Source: Palsa-506 sp963836355
Lineage (GTDB): Bacteria > Actinomycetota > Actinomycetes > Streptosporangiales > Streptosporangiaceae
Assembly: GCA_963836355.1 (NCBI GenBank)
Contig: CAWIJO010000028.1
Coordinates: 1-64,000 of the forward strand
DNA: 64,000 bases
Direction: 5' to 3'
Below are positions 26,861 through 37,375 of the stretch, one piece after another. Numbering within the stretch: position 1 is the stretch's first letter; every line of letters begins with the position of its first letter. The position numbers were made by a program, and so were the translations under genes. A model generated the notes under the pieces. It saw only the letters and a program-made list of their open reading frames with translations. It was not told the origin of the DNA and did no database searches.

Positions 26861-27709
26861 CTACTCCTCCTCGTCGCTGGTGCCCGCTGCCTCGCTGCCG
26901 GGCGGCGGTGCCTCGTCCGCGGGTTTCTGCGCGGCCCCGGCCTGCCCGGCCCCGGCTGAGTTCGCGCGGCCGGTCAGCACGGGGGCCGGCTCGGCGCGCC
27001 CGGTCATCACCGCGCTGACCGACAGCTGTGCGTGACTGCCGTCGGGCAGCAGGGCCGGCATGTCGACGGCGTTGTGCCGTGCGTAGGTGCCAGGGCCGGG
27101 CAGCGGCGCCGGCCTGCCGCCGGACATGCGGCGGATGGACAGGTCCCGCTGGGTTGGCCGCGGGCTGGTCCGCTCGCGGTGCGCGAGCACCATCGCACCG
27201 AGCGCCGCGGTGATCAGCAAGGCGCTGGTCACTTCGAACGGGAATACGTACCTGGTGAAGATGAGGGCGGCGATGCCGCCGACGTTCGCCGAACCGAAGT
27301 TCGGACCGGTCGTCGCGGCAGGCCCGATCACGGCCTGCCCGATGATGAGGCTCAGCAGCACCAGCAGCCCGATCCCGGCGACCCCGGCGGCCAGCCGCTG
27401 GCCCTTGATGGTCTCCACGACCGAGTCGGCCGCGGTCACGCCGACGATCATGAGCACGAACAGGAAGATCATCAGCACCGCGCCGGTGTAGACGATCACC
27501 TGCACGAAGGCCAGGAACGGCGCTCCCTGCATTGCGTACAAGATGGCCAGGCTGAGCATCACCACCGCGAGCAGCACCGCGCAGTGCACGGCCTTCCTGG
27601 TCAGCACGAGGCCGAGGGCAGCGGCGACGGCGACGATCGCGAGCACCCAGAACGCGGCGGCCTGGGTGGCGGCGGCGGCGCCGGTGGCAAGCAGCACGGG
27701 GTGATTCAC
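26861..27709 (-). CDS. nuoJ: NADH-quinone oxidoreductase subunit J
   Basis: This is a 282-residue membrane subunit of complex I. The conserved helix is LAFVQVIVYTGAVLMIFLFV (about 69-88), next to the region that couples quinone reduction to proton pumping. The C-terminal 100 residues form a hydrophilic, Pro/Ala/Glu-rich tail ending DEEE, longer than in enterobacterial NuoJ but common in actinobacteria. It overlaps nuoI by 4 bases. Confidence 0.93.
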   Translation of the reverse strand: MNHPVLLATGAAAATQAAAFWVLAIVAVAAALGLVLTRKAVHCAVLLAVVMLSLAILYAMQGAPFLAFVQVIVYTGAVLMIFLFVLMIVGVTAADSVVETIKGQRLAAGVAGIGLLVLLSLIIGQAVIGPAATTGPNFGSANVGGIAALIFTRYVFPFEVTSALLITAALGAMVLAHRERTSPRPTQRDLSIRRMSGGRPAPLPGPGTYARHNAVDMPALLPDGSHAQLSVSAVMTGRAEPAPVLTGRANSAGAGQAGAAQKPADEAPPPGSEAAGTSDEEE

Positions 27710-28263
27710 CGGCCCGCTCCGTCGGTGTCGTCGTCAGCGGTCTCGTCGGCGCCCACTACCCCGGAGCCGCCGAGCTGGTAGTAGTCCACCTCGGTGTCGC
27801 CGAGCCGCATCGGGTGCGGCGGGGCCTCCATCCCCGGCAGCAGCGGCACGACCAGCTGCTCTTTGGTCCAGATCAGGCTCTCCCTGCTGTCATCCGCGAG
27901 CTCGTACTCGTTCGTCATGGTCAGCGCGCGGGTCGGGCATGCCTCGACGCATAGGCCGCAGAGTATGCAGCGCAGGTAGTTGATCTGGTAGACCCGGCCG
28001 TACCGCTCGCCCGGGGAGAACCGCCCGTCCTCGGTGTTGTCAGCGCCTTCCACGAAGATAGCGTCGGCCGGGCAGGCCCAGGCGCACAGCTCGCAGCCGA
28101 TGCACTTCTCCAGGCCGTCCGGCCAGCGGTTGAGCTGATGCCGCCCGTGGAACCTGGGCGCGGTCGGCCGCTTCTCCTCCGGGTAATAGACGGTGTCGAC
28201 CTTCTGGACCATCTGCTTAAAGGTGACGAAGAACCCCTTGACCGGGTTGAGGAAGTCAAGCAC
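27706..28263 (-). CDS. nuoI: NADH-quinone oxidoreductase subunit I
   Basis: This is a 185-residue ferredoxin-like subunit carrying two 4Fe-4S clusters (N6a and N6b). Cysteines lie at 54, 57, 60 and 64 (CIGCELCAWACP) and at 99, 102, 105 and 109 (CILCGLCVEACP). It passes electrons toward NuoB. It overlaps nuoH by 8 bases. Confidence 0.95.
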   Translation of the reverse strand: MLDFLNPVKGFFVTFKQMVQKVDTVYYPEEKRPTAPRFHGRHQLNRWPDGLEKCIGCELCAWACPADAIFVEGADNTEDGRFSPGERYGRVYQINYLRCILCGLCVEACPTRALTMTNEYELADDSRESLIWTKEQLVVPLLPGMEAPPHPMRLGDTEVDYYQLGGSGVVGADETADDDTDGAGR

Positions 28264-29680
28264 CGGTGACCTCCTTCGCCGTATCCGCTACGGTGGCCGG
28301 GCCGGCGCTGCCGGGGGCAACGGCGGCAGGCGCCGATGACGCGCCGACGGTCACGCCGACGCCGTGATAGTGCGGCAGGTCCATCGGCGGCAGCGGGAAG
28401 GCGCCAGTCTCGCGGTCTGGCTGGCCGGCCTCGGCAGCCTCCTCGGCTGCGGCCCGCTCTGCCCGTGCCGCCGCGACCTCGCCGGCCAGCAGCAGCGCTA
28501 TCAGCACCACCACGATCCCGCCGGCCACTACGTACACCACGGGGCTGCCGCCCTGCTGGCGCCACACCCGCATGGTCGCGACAATCAGCGTCCAGGCGAG
28601 CGCGCTGGGGATGAGCACCTTCCAGCCCAGCTTCATCAGCTGGTCGTAACGGATCCTGGGTAGCGAGCCGCGCAGCCAGATGAAGAAGAAGAGCAGCAGC
28701 ACGATCTTGCCGAGGAACCACAGCAGCGGCCACCAGCCGCTGTTGGCGCCGGACCACATAGTGATCGGCCACGGCGCCCGCCAGCCGCCGAGGAACAAGG
28801 TGGCCGCGAGCCCGGACACCGTGATCATGTTGATGTACTCGGCCAGGTAGAACAGCGCGAACTTGAGCGAGCTGTACTCGGTGTGGAAGCCGCCGACCAG
28901 CTCGCCCTCGCCCTCTGGCAGGTCGAACGGCAGCCGGTTGGTTTCGCCCACCATCGTGATTACGTAGAGCACGAAGGAGGGCAGCAGCAGCACCGCGAAC
29001 CACGACGGGTAGTGCAGCGTCACGCCGCCCGCATGCAGTTTGGCGCCGTTTGCCTGCGCCTGCACGATGGCCGTAGTCGACAGCGAGCCCGAGTAGAGGA
29101 AGACCGGCACGAAAGCCAGCCCCATCGCGATCTCGTAGCTGATCACCTGGGCCGACGACCGGAGGCCGCCGAGCAGCGAGTACGGCGACGCGGATGCCCA
29201 GCCGGCCAGCACGATCCCGTACACGGCCATCGAGCTCATCGCCAGCACCAGCAGCACCGCCACCGGCAGGTCGGCGAGCTGCAGCGGGGTGTGGTGGCCG
29301 AAGATCGAGACGATCGGGCCGAACGGGATGATCGCGAAGCTGATGAAGGCGGGGATCAGCGCGATGGCCGGCGCGATCACGAACAGCAGCTTGTCCACGC
29401 CGCGCGGGATGATGTCCTCCTTGAGCGGCAGCTTCAGGCCGTCCATCAGGGACTGCGCCAAGCCGTATTTGCCCGCCCGGTTCGGCCCGGGGCGGGACTG
29501 CATCCGGCCGATCACCCGCCGCTCGGCCCAGATCGCCAGCAGCGTGGTGATGAACAGGAACGCGAAGATGACCAGCACCTTGAGCGCGATCAGCCACCAG
29601 GTATCGTGACCGAAGCTGGACAGCGTGGGATCAGCCGCGGCGAGCGCGCGCGGCTGCGGCACGGACGTGATGGCCGTCAT
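28256..29680 (-). CDS. nuoH: NADH-quinone oxidoreductase subunit H
   Basis: This is a 474-residue membrane subunit forming the quinone chamber. It has ERRVIGRMQSRPGPNRAG (about 51), LKEDIIPRGVDKLLF and GETNRLPFDLPEGEGELVGG, all diagnostic of NuoH. A hydrophilic C-terminal tail of about 80 residues follows the last helix. It overlaps nuoG by 4 bases. Confidence 0.95.
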   Translation of the reverse strand: MTAITSVPQPRALAAADPTLSSFGHDTWWLIALKVLVIFAFLFITTLLAIWAERRVIGRMQSRPGPNRAGKYGLAQSLMDGLKLPLKEDIIPRGVDKLLFVIAPAIALIPAFISFAIIPFGPIVSIFGHHTPLQLADLPVAVLLVLAMSSMAVYGIVLAGWASASPYSLLGGLRSSAQVISYEIAMGLAFVPVFLYSGSLSTTAIVQAQANGAKLHAGGVTLHYPSWFAVLLLPSFVLYVITMVGETNRLPFDLPEGEGELVGGFHTEYSSLKFALFYLAEYINMITVSGLAATLFLGGWRAPWPITMWSGANSGWWPLLWFLGKIVLLLFFFIWLRGSLPRIRYDQLMKLGWKVLIPSALAWTLIVATMRVWRQQGGSPVVYVVAGGIVVVLIALLLAGEVAAARAERAAAEEAAEAGQPDRETGAFPLPPMDLPHYHGVGVTVGASSAPAAVAPGSAGPATVADTAKEVTGA

Positions 29681-32297
29681 TCCGCCCTCCTCACCGTCAC
29701 CAGGGTGCCGTGGCCCGCGCCGAGTTCGCTGCGGACCGCGCAGCCGGCCGAGTTGGCGGGCAGCCAGACGACCCGGTCGGGCATGTCCGCGATCCGCACC
29801 GGGACGGTGACCGCGCCGCGGATAGTGGCAACGGTGACCTTATCGCCATCGGCCGTGCCGGCTTCCGCCGCGGTCGCCGCTGACATCACCGCGACGGCGG
29901 CGCGCGCCGTTCCGGCCAGGTTCGGCTCGCCGTCCTGCAGCCTTCCGGCATCCAGCAGCTGGTGCCAGGTGGCGAGCATCGCCGCGCCCGGGCCGGGGTG
30001 GCTACGGCCCAGCTGGCCGATCTGCCCGGTCACGGCGGCCTGCGGCACCGGCGGCCGGCCCGCGGCCGTGGCCGGCCGCGGCGAGCCGGCCGGCCACCCG
30101 GCCGCCGCGGAACCCGGCTGGCCGGCCTGTGAGCCTGCCGCGGCGGCGATGGCCGGGGCGAGCGCGGCGAGCTCGGCCAGGGCCGCCGCGGTGGACGGAA
30201 GCCCGAGGTGGACGTCCATCGCGTCGGCGATCTCGCCGAGTACCTGCAGGTCGGACTGGACGGCCGGGACCTGCAGCGCCGGGCCGAAGGAACCCGGCCT
30301 GCCCTCCCAGTTCAGGTATGTCCCGGCCTTCTCGGCGACCGCCGCCACCGGCAGTACGACATCAGCGCGGTCGGTGACCGCGCTGGCCCGCAGTTCCAGG
30401 CTGACGATGAACGCGGTGGCCGCCATGGCCTCCAGCGCCCCGGCCGGGTCGGACAGGTCGCCGGGGTCGACCCCGGCGATGACCAGGGCGCCGACTTCGC
30501 CGCCAGCCGCCGCCGCCAGGATCTGCGCGGTGTCCCGCCCCGGCTCGGCGGGCAGCGAGCCGGTTCCCCAGGCCCTGGCCACCTCGGCGCGCGCGGCCGG
30601 GTCGGTGACCTGGCGCCCGCCGGGCAGCAGGCCGGGCAGTGCCCCGGCCTCGATCGCGCCGCGCTCACCTGCGCGGCGCGGTATCCAGGCCAGCCTGGCA
30701 CCGGTGACCTCGGCCAGCCGCGCGGCCGCGGACAGCGCGCCGGTAACCTCGGCCAGCCGCTCGCCGGCCAGTATGATCGCGCCGTCGAAGCGCAGGGCGG
30801 CAGCCGCCGCGCGGGCGGACTCGGCGACGCCAGCGCGGGCGCGTCCGCTGGCATCGCCCGGGCCGGCCGCAGCCGGGCCCGCACCCGCGGAGCCCGCAGC
30901 TCCGGGCCCGGGGTCCGCGGCGCCGGCGGTCAGGTCGCTGAGCGCTTCGGCCTCGGCACCGGGCACGGTCGGCAGCAGGACGCCGGAGAGCCTGCCGAGG
31001 CCCGGACTGGCCAGCGCGGCGATCGAGTAGACGGCCAGCCCGCGCTTGCGGACCGCCTTGCGGAGCCGCAGGAAGACGATCGGCGACTCGTCCTCCGGCT
31101 CGAAGCCGGCCAGCAGCACGGCCGGGGCCCGCTCCAGGTCGGCGTAGCTCACGCCGATGCCGCGGCCGGCTACCTGGTCGGCCAGGAACTGGGCCTCCTC
31201 GGCCGACTGCGGGCGGGCCCGCAGGTCGATGTCGTTGCTGCCCAGCGCCAGCCTGGCGAATTTCGCGTAGGCGTAGGCGTCTTCCAGGGTGAGCCGCCCG
31301 CCGGTGAGCACGCCCGCGCGGCCGCGGGCGGCCTGCAGGCCGCTGGCCGCGGCTGCCACCGCGGCCGGCCAGGAGGCAGCCTCGAGCACTCCCTCGGAGT
31401 TGCGGACCAGTGGTGTCACCAGGCGATCGGGCTGGGAGGCATAGGTAAATGCCCAGCGCCCCTTGTCGCAGTTCCACTCCTCGTTCACCTGCGGGTCGTT
31501 GCCTGCCAGCCGGCGGGTGACGGCGCCGCGGCGGTGGTCGGTGCGCTGCCGGCAGCCGGCCGCGCAGTGCTCGCAGACGCTGGGCGTGGACACCAGGTCG
31601 TAGGGGCGGGCGCGGAACCGGTAGGACGCGCTGGTGAGCGCGCCGACCGGGCAGATCTGCACCGTGTTGCCGGAAAAGTACGAGTCGAACGGCACGCCGT
31701 CGGCGATGCCGACCTGCTCGCGGGGGCCGCGGTCGAGCAGCTCGATCAGCGGGTCGCCGGCTACCTGATCGGCGAACCTGGTGCAGCGGGCGCACTGCAC
31801 GCAGCGCTCCCGGTCGAGCAGCACCTGGGCGGAGAGCGGCACCGGCTTGGCGAAGTCGCGCTTAGTGCCGGTGAACCTGGTCTCGCCCTGGCCAGCCGAC
31901 ATCGCCTGGTTCTGCAGCGGGCACTCGCCGCCTTTGTCGCACATCGGGCAGTCCAGCGGATGGTTGACGAGCAGCATTTCCATCACGCCGCGCTGCGCCT
32001 TCTCGGCCACCTCGGAGGTCAGCTGAGTGCGCACGACCATCCCGTCGGTGCAGGCCGTGGTGCAGGAAGCGGGGGGCTTCGGCTGGCCCTCGATGTGCAC
32101 GAGGCACTGCCGGCATGCGCCGACCGGGTCGAGCAGCGGGTGGTCACAGAATCTTGGTATCTGGATGCCGAGCAGCTCGGCGGCGCGGATCACCAGGGTG
32201 CCCCTGGGCACGGTGATCTCGAAGCCGTCGATGGTGACGGTAATGCCGTCGGCGGGCCTGGCCACCGCCTGGGGCGTGCCCGCATTCGGCGCGATGG

Positions 32298-32301
<4 letters not shown>
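29677..32301 (-). CDS. nuoG: NADH-quinone oxidoreductase subunit G
   Basis: This is an 874-residue large peripheral-arm subunit. The N-terminal 2Fe-2S domain has cysteines 52, 63, 66 and 80. The His/Cys and 4Fe-4S motifs follow (CPMCDKGGECPLQNQ; CVQCARC). An extra cluster motif, CEHCAAGC, lies near residue 240. The C-terminal half is the molybdopterin-oxidoreductase-like domain without catalytic function. It contains an Ala/Gly-rich insert around 465-500. It overlaps nuoF by 4 bases. Confidence 0.94.
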
Positions 32302-33613
<1,312 letters not shown>

Positions 33614-33617
<4 letters not shown>

Positions 33618-34276
33618 GACTGCCCTCCGTCTGGCGTCCAGCCATGCTCTTTGGCGATCCGCAGCCCGGCGAGGGACGCGTGCCCGGCGGTGTGCCCGTC
33701 GGCCGCCTGCCCGTCCGGGAAGCCGGCCAGGATGCGGGCGGCCTGCCGCCAGGTGCACAGCCGTGGCGCGCCGCGGGACGGGCTGACGTCGGCGCCGGCC
33801 CGGAGGTCATCGACCAGGTCCCTGGCGCGTTGCGGTGTCATGTCGTCGAAGAACTCCCAGTTGACCATCATCACCGGCGCGTAGTCGCAGGCGGCGTTGC
33901 ATTCCAGGTGCTCGATCGTGACCTTGCCGTCCGGGGTCGTCTCGTCGTTGCCGATGCCGAGATGCTGCTGCAGGTCGGCGAAGATGACGTCGCCGCCCAT
34001 CACCGCGCACAGCGCGTTGGTGCAGACGCCGACGTGATACTCACCGACCGGCCGCCGCTTGTACATGGTGTAGAAGCTGACGACCGCGGTCACCTCGGCC
34101 TCGGTCAGGCCGAGCTGGCCGGCGCAGAACGCGATGCCGTCGGCGGAGACGTAGCCTTCCTCGGCCTGCACCAGGTGCAGCAATGGCAGCAGCGCCGACC
34201 GGGATTTCGGGTACCGGCCGATGATCTCGGCGGCATCCGCCGCCAGCCTGGCGCGCTGTTCGTCGTTGAGCGCCAT
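33614..34276 (-). CDS. nuoE: NADH-quinone oxidoreductase subunit E
   Basis: This is a 220-residue thioredoxin-fold subunit with 2Fe-2S cluster N1a. The ligands are Cys85 and Cys90 (CTNALC) and Cys126 and Cys130 (CNAAC). The C-terminal 50 residues after the domain are Ala/Arg/Gly-rich and variable. It shares one base with nuoD (TAATG). Confidence 0.94.
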
Positions 34277-35613
34277 TACCGGTCCACCCCGCCCATCACC
34301 GGGTCAGTGCTGGCCACCGCGGTGATGACGTCGGCGATCATGCCGCCCTCGCACATCGCGGGCAGGGCCTGCAGGTTCGCAAACGACGGATCACGGAAAT
34401 GCACCCGGTACGGCCGGGTGCCGCCGTCGCTGACCGCATGGCAGCCCAGCTCGCCGCGGGGCGACTCGACCGCCGCGTAGACCTGGCCGGCCGGCACCCG
34501 GAAGCCCTCTGTGACCAGCTTGAAATGATGGATCAGTGCCTCCATGGACTGGCCCATGATGTGCTTGATGTGGTCAGGCGAGTTGCCGAGCCCGTCCGGG
34601 CCGAGGGCCAGCTGGGCGGGCCAGCCGATCTTGGCGTCGGCGATCATGACCCGGTCGTCGGGCTTGCGGGCCGCCAGCCGGTCCGTGCACTGCTCGATGA
34701 TCCGCAGGGACTGCTCCATCTCGTCCATCCGGACCAGGTAGCGGCCGTAGCCGTCGCAGCTGTCCTGCACCGGCACGTCGAACTCATAGGTCTCGTACCC
34801 GCAGTAGGGCTGTGATTTCCGCAGGTCCCAGGGCAGGCCGGTGGAACGGAGCATCGGCCCGGTCACGCCCAGCGTGATGCAGCCGGCCAGGTCGAGGAAG
34901 GCGATGTTCCGCGTCCTGGCCAGGTAGACCGGGTTCGCGTCGAGCAGCTTGCGCAGGTCACCGAGCAGACCGGGCATGATGCCGACGAATTCCCGGATCT
35001 TCTCGATCGCGCCGGACGGCAGGTCCTGGGACACCCCGCCCGGCCGGATGTAGGCATGGTTCATCCGCAGGCCGGTGATCAGCTCGAACAGGTCGAGCAC
35101 TTTCTCCCGCTCGCGCAGCCCGTTCAGCAGCACGGTAGTGGCGCCGAGCTCGAGGCCGAACGTCGCGATCGCCATCAGGTGCGAGGAGATCCGGTTCAGC
35201 TCCATCATCAGCACCCGGATGACCGAGGCGCGCGCCGGGATGGCATCGGTGATGCCCAGCAGCCGCTCGGTGGCCAGGCAGAAGGCGGTCTCGTTGAACA
35301 GCGGCGACAGGTAGTCCATCCGGGTGCAGAACGTGACGCCCTGCGTCCAGGTGCGGACCTCCATGTTCTTCTCGATGCCGGTGTGCAGGTAGCCGACCAC
35401 CGGGCGCAGCTCGGTGACGGTCTCGCCGTCCAGCGTCAGGATCAGCCGGAGTACCCCGTGCGTGGACGGGTGCTGCGGGCCCATGTTGACGACCAGGCGT
35501 TCCTCGCCCGGCCGGTCCCCGGCCTCGTCAGCGGCGGCGACGATGTCGTCCCAGTCCTGGCCGCCGACGTTGTAGACGCGGCCTTCCGCCTCGGCATCAG
35601 CCCGCGAGGTCAT
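34276..35613 (-). CDS. nuoD: NADH-quinone oxidoreductase subunit D
   Basis: This is a 445-residue hydrogenase-like 49-kDa subunit that forms the quinone site with NuoB. It has VVNMGPQHPSTHGVLRL (about 40), YLHTGIEKNMEVRTW and the C-terminal ESPRGELGCHAVSDGG. The ATG at 35613 overlaps the nuoC stop (ATGA). Confidence 0.95.
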   Translation of the reverse strand: MTSRADAEAEGRVYNVGGQDWDDIVAAADEAGDRPGEERLVVNMGPQHPSTHGVLRLILTLDGETVTELRPVVGYLHTGIEKNMEVRTWTQGVTFCTRMDYLSPLFNETAFCLATERLLGITDAIPARASVIRVLMMELNRISSHLMAIATFGLELGATTVLLNGLREREKVLDLFELITGLRMNHAYIRPGGVSQDLPSGAIEKIREFVGIMPGLLGDLRKLLDANPVYLARTRNIAFLDLAGCITLGVTGPMLRSTGLPWDLRKSQPYCGYETYEFDVPVQDSCDGYGRYLVRMDEMEQSLRIIEQCTDRLAARKPDDRVMIADAKIGWPAQLALGPDGLGNSPDHIKHIMGQSMEALIHHFKLVTEGFRVPAGQVYAAVESPRGELGCHAVSDGGTRPYRVHFRDPSFANLQALPAMCEGGMIADVITAVASTDPVMGGVDR

Positions 35614-36341
35614 TCGTATGCCCTTCGCTCGTCCGGCGGCGGCACCGTGGCGCCGCGGTACTCGACCGGGATGCCGCCGAGGGGGTAGTCCTTCCGCTGC
35701 GGGTGGCCCTTCCAGTCGTCTGGCATCTCGATCCTGGTCAGCGCCGGATGGCCGTCGAAGATGATCCCGAAGAAATCCCAGGTCTCCCGCTCGTGCCAGT
35801 CGCAGGTCGGGTACACGCCGACCATCGTCGGCAGGTGCGGGTCGGCGTCGGGCACCGCCGCCTCCAGCCGCAGCCGCCGGTTGTGGGTAAGCGACACCAG
35901 GTGGTACACGGCATGCAGCTCGCGGCCGCGGTCGGCCGGGTAGTGCACGCCGGACACCCCCGTGCACAGCTCGAAGGCTAGCGCGGGGTCATCGCGCAGC
36001 CGGGCGGCCACCGTCGTCAGGTGCTCCCGGCTGACCTCGAAGGTCAGCTCGCCGCGGTCGGCCACTACGCGCTCGATCGCCTGGTCGAACGCAATCCCGG
36101 CCGCCTCAAGGCTGCCGCCGAGGTCATCGGCCAGGTCGTCGAAGTACGAGCCGTAGGGCCGCGGGGTGGACAGCGCAGGCGGCCTGCGGACTATCAGCCC
36201 GCCGTAGCCTGAGGTGTCGCCGGTGGTCTGGCTCCCGAACATGCCGGTCCGCGCGACCTGCTCGGACAGCCGCTCGCGGCCGGCCAGCGCCGCCTCATCC
36301 GGCGGGTTCGGCTGCTGCTCGGCGGGTGTCTCGTCGCTCAC
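35610..36341 (-). CDS. nuoC: NADH-quinone oxidoreductase subunit C
   Basis: This is a 243-residue 30-kDa subunit. The family signature is present as ERETWDFFGIIFDGHPALTR and then DDWKGHPQRKDYPLGG near the C-terminus. The first 45 residues are a variable, hydrophilic lead. It overlaps nuoB by 4 bases. Confidence 0.94.
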   Translation of the reverse strand: MSDETPAEQQPNPPDEAALAGRERLSEQVARTGMFGSQTTGDTSGYGGLIVRRPPALSTPRPYGSYFDDLADDLGGSLEAAGIAFDQAIERVVADRGELTFEVSREHLTTVAARLRDDPALAFELCTGVSGVHYPADRGRELHAVYHLVSLTHNRRLRLEAAVPDADPHLPTMVGVYPTCDWHERETWDFFGIIFDGHPALTRIEMPDDWKGHPQRKDYPLGGIPVEYRGATVPPPDERRAYE

Positions 36342-36916
36342 TGGCGTCCTCCGGGCTGCGGGCCTGGCTGGCCGCCGAGCCCTGCTGCCAGCGGCAGCCG
36401 CCGCAGCCTGACCTGCTCGAGGTCGTCGATCTCGCGGGTCCGGTTAGCCCCGAGCTTCATGTTCTGGATCTTGTCGTGCAACTTGACTATCGCGTCCAGC
36501 AGCATCTCTGGCCGCGGCGGGCAGCCGGGCAGGTAGATGTCCACCGGGACGACATGGTCGACGCCCTGGACGATGGCGTAGTTGTTGAACATGCCGCCGC
36601 TCGACGCGCAGACGCCCATCGAGATGACCCACTTGGGCTCGGCCATCTGGTCGTAGATCTGCCGCAGCACCGGCGCCATCTTCTGGCTCACCCGGCCGGC
36701 CACGATCATCAGGTCGGCCTGCCGCGGCGTGTTGGACGCCCGCTCCATGCCGAACCTGGCCAGGTCATGCCGCGGGCCGCCGGTGGAGATCAGCTCTATC
36801 GCGCAGCAGGCAAGTCCGAAGGTGGCCGGCCAGACCGAGCTCTTGCGCGCGTACCCGGCCACCTTCTCGACCGTGGTGAGCAGTATCCCGCTCGGCAGCT
36901 TCTCTTCCAGGCCCAT
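36338..36916 (-). CDS. nuoB: NADH-quinone oxidoreductase subunit B
   Basis: This is a 192-residue subunit that carries the terminal 4Fe-4S cluster N2. Ligands are Cys37 and Cys38 (GLACCAIEL), Cys103 (MGVCASSGG) and Cys132 (LPGCPPRPE). I chose ATG 36916 (MGLEEKLPSG), the conserved actinobacterial start. A GTG four codons earlier lies inside a tandem repeat. The C-terminal extension is Gly/Pro-rich. Confidence 0.95.
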   Translation of the reverse strand: MGLEEKLPSGILLTTVEKVAGYARKSSVWPATFGLACCAIELISTGGPRHDLARFGMERASNTPRQADLMIVAGRVSQKMAPVLRQIYDQMAEPKWVISMGVCASSGGMFNNYAIVQGVDHVVPVDIYLPGCPPRPEMLLDAIVKLHDKIQNMKLGANRTREIDDLEQVRLRRLPLAAGLGGQPGPQPGGRQ

Positions 36917-36967
36917 TGCTAGTCCCACTCCAGTGCTAGTCCCACTCCAGTGCTAGTCCCACTCCAG
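36917..36967. repeat. Three perfect 17-bp repeats between nuoA and nuoB
   Basis: The 17-mer TGCTAGTCCCACTCCAG occurs three times without a gap (36917-36933, 36934-36950, 36951-36967). On the coding strand the unit carries the last codons and stop of nuoA (Leu-Glu-Trp-Asp-stop), so the gene's 3' end has been copied twice. The extra copies lengthen the nuoA-nuoB spacer and repeat a GGAGTGGG segment that can serve as ribosome site for nuoB. Confidence 0.93.
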
Positions 36968-37309
36968 GCCGCCGCGCCGCCAGACGTAGGCGTACGCGAC
37001 GAGAACCGTGGCGATGAAGGTGACCATCTCGACCAGCCCGAAGACGCCGAGCCGGTCAAAGGCCACCGCCCACGGGTAAAGGAAGATGATCTCGATGTCG
37101 AAGACGATGAAGAGCATCGCCGTCAGGTAGTACTTGACGGGGAACCTGATGCCGCTGGGCTGCCTGGTCGGCTCGATGCCGCACTCGTACGCCTCAAGCT
37201 TCGCCCGGTTCCACCGCTTCGGGCCCGCGAGCGAGCCCATCACGAGCGAGAAGACGGCGAAGACGGCGGCTAGCGCCGCGAGTACCAGGATTGGGACGTA
37301 CAAGCTCAT
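36953..37309 (-). CDS. nuoA: NADH-quinone oxidoreductase subunit A
   Basis: This is a 118-residue membrane subunit with three helices. YECGIEPTRQPSGIRFPVKYY (shortened here to its core YECGIEP) and FDIEIIFLYPWAV are diagnostic. It is the first nuo gene and starts 66 bp downstream of the reductase gene, on the same strand. Its stop codon lies in the third 17-bp repeat. Confidence 0.95.
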   Translation of the reverse strand: MSLYVPILVLAALAAVFAVFSLVMGSLAGPKRWNRAKLEAYECGIEPTRQPSGIRFPVKYYLTAMLFIVFDIEIIFLYPWAVAFDRLGVFGLVEMVTFIATVLVAYAYVWRRGGLEWD

Positions 37310-37375
37310 CGCCTCTCTTCACCTCCTTCAGCAGGCTGCCGGAACATCGTCTCGGGCAGCATCAGGTCCGCGCGG

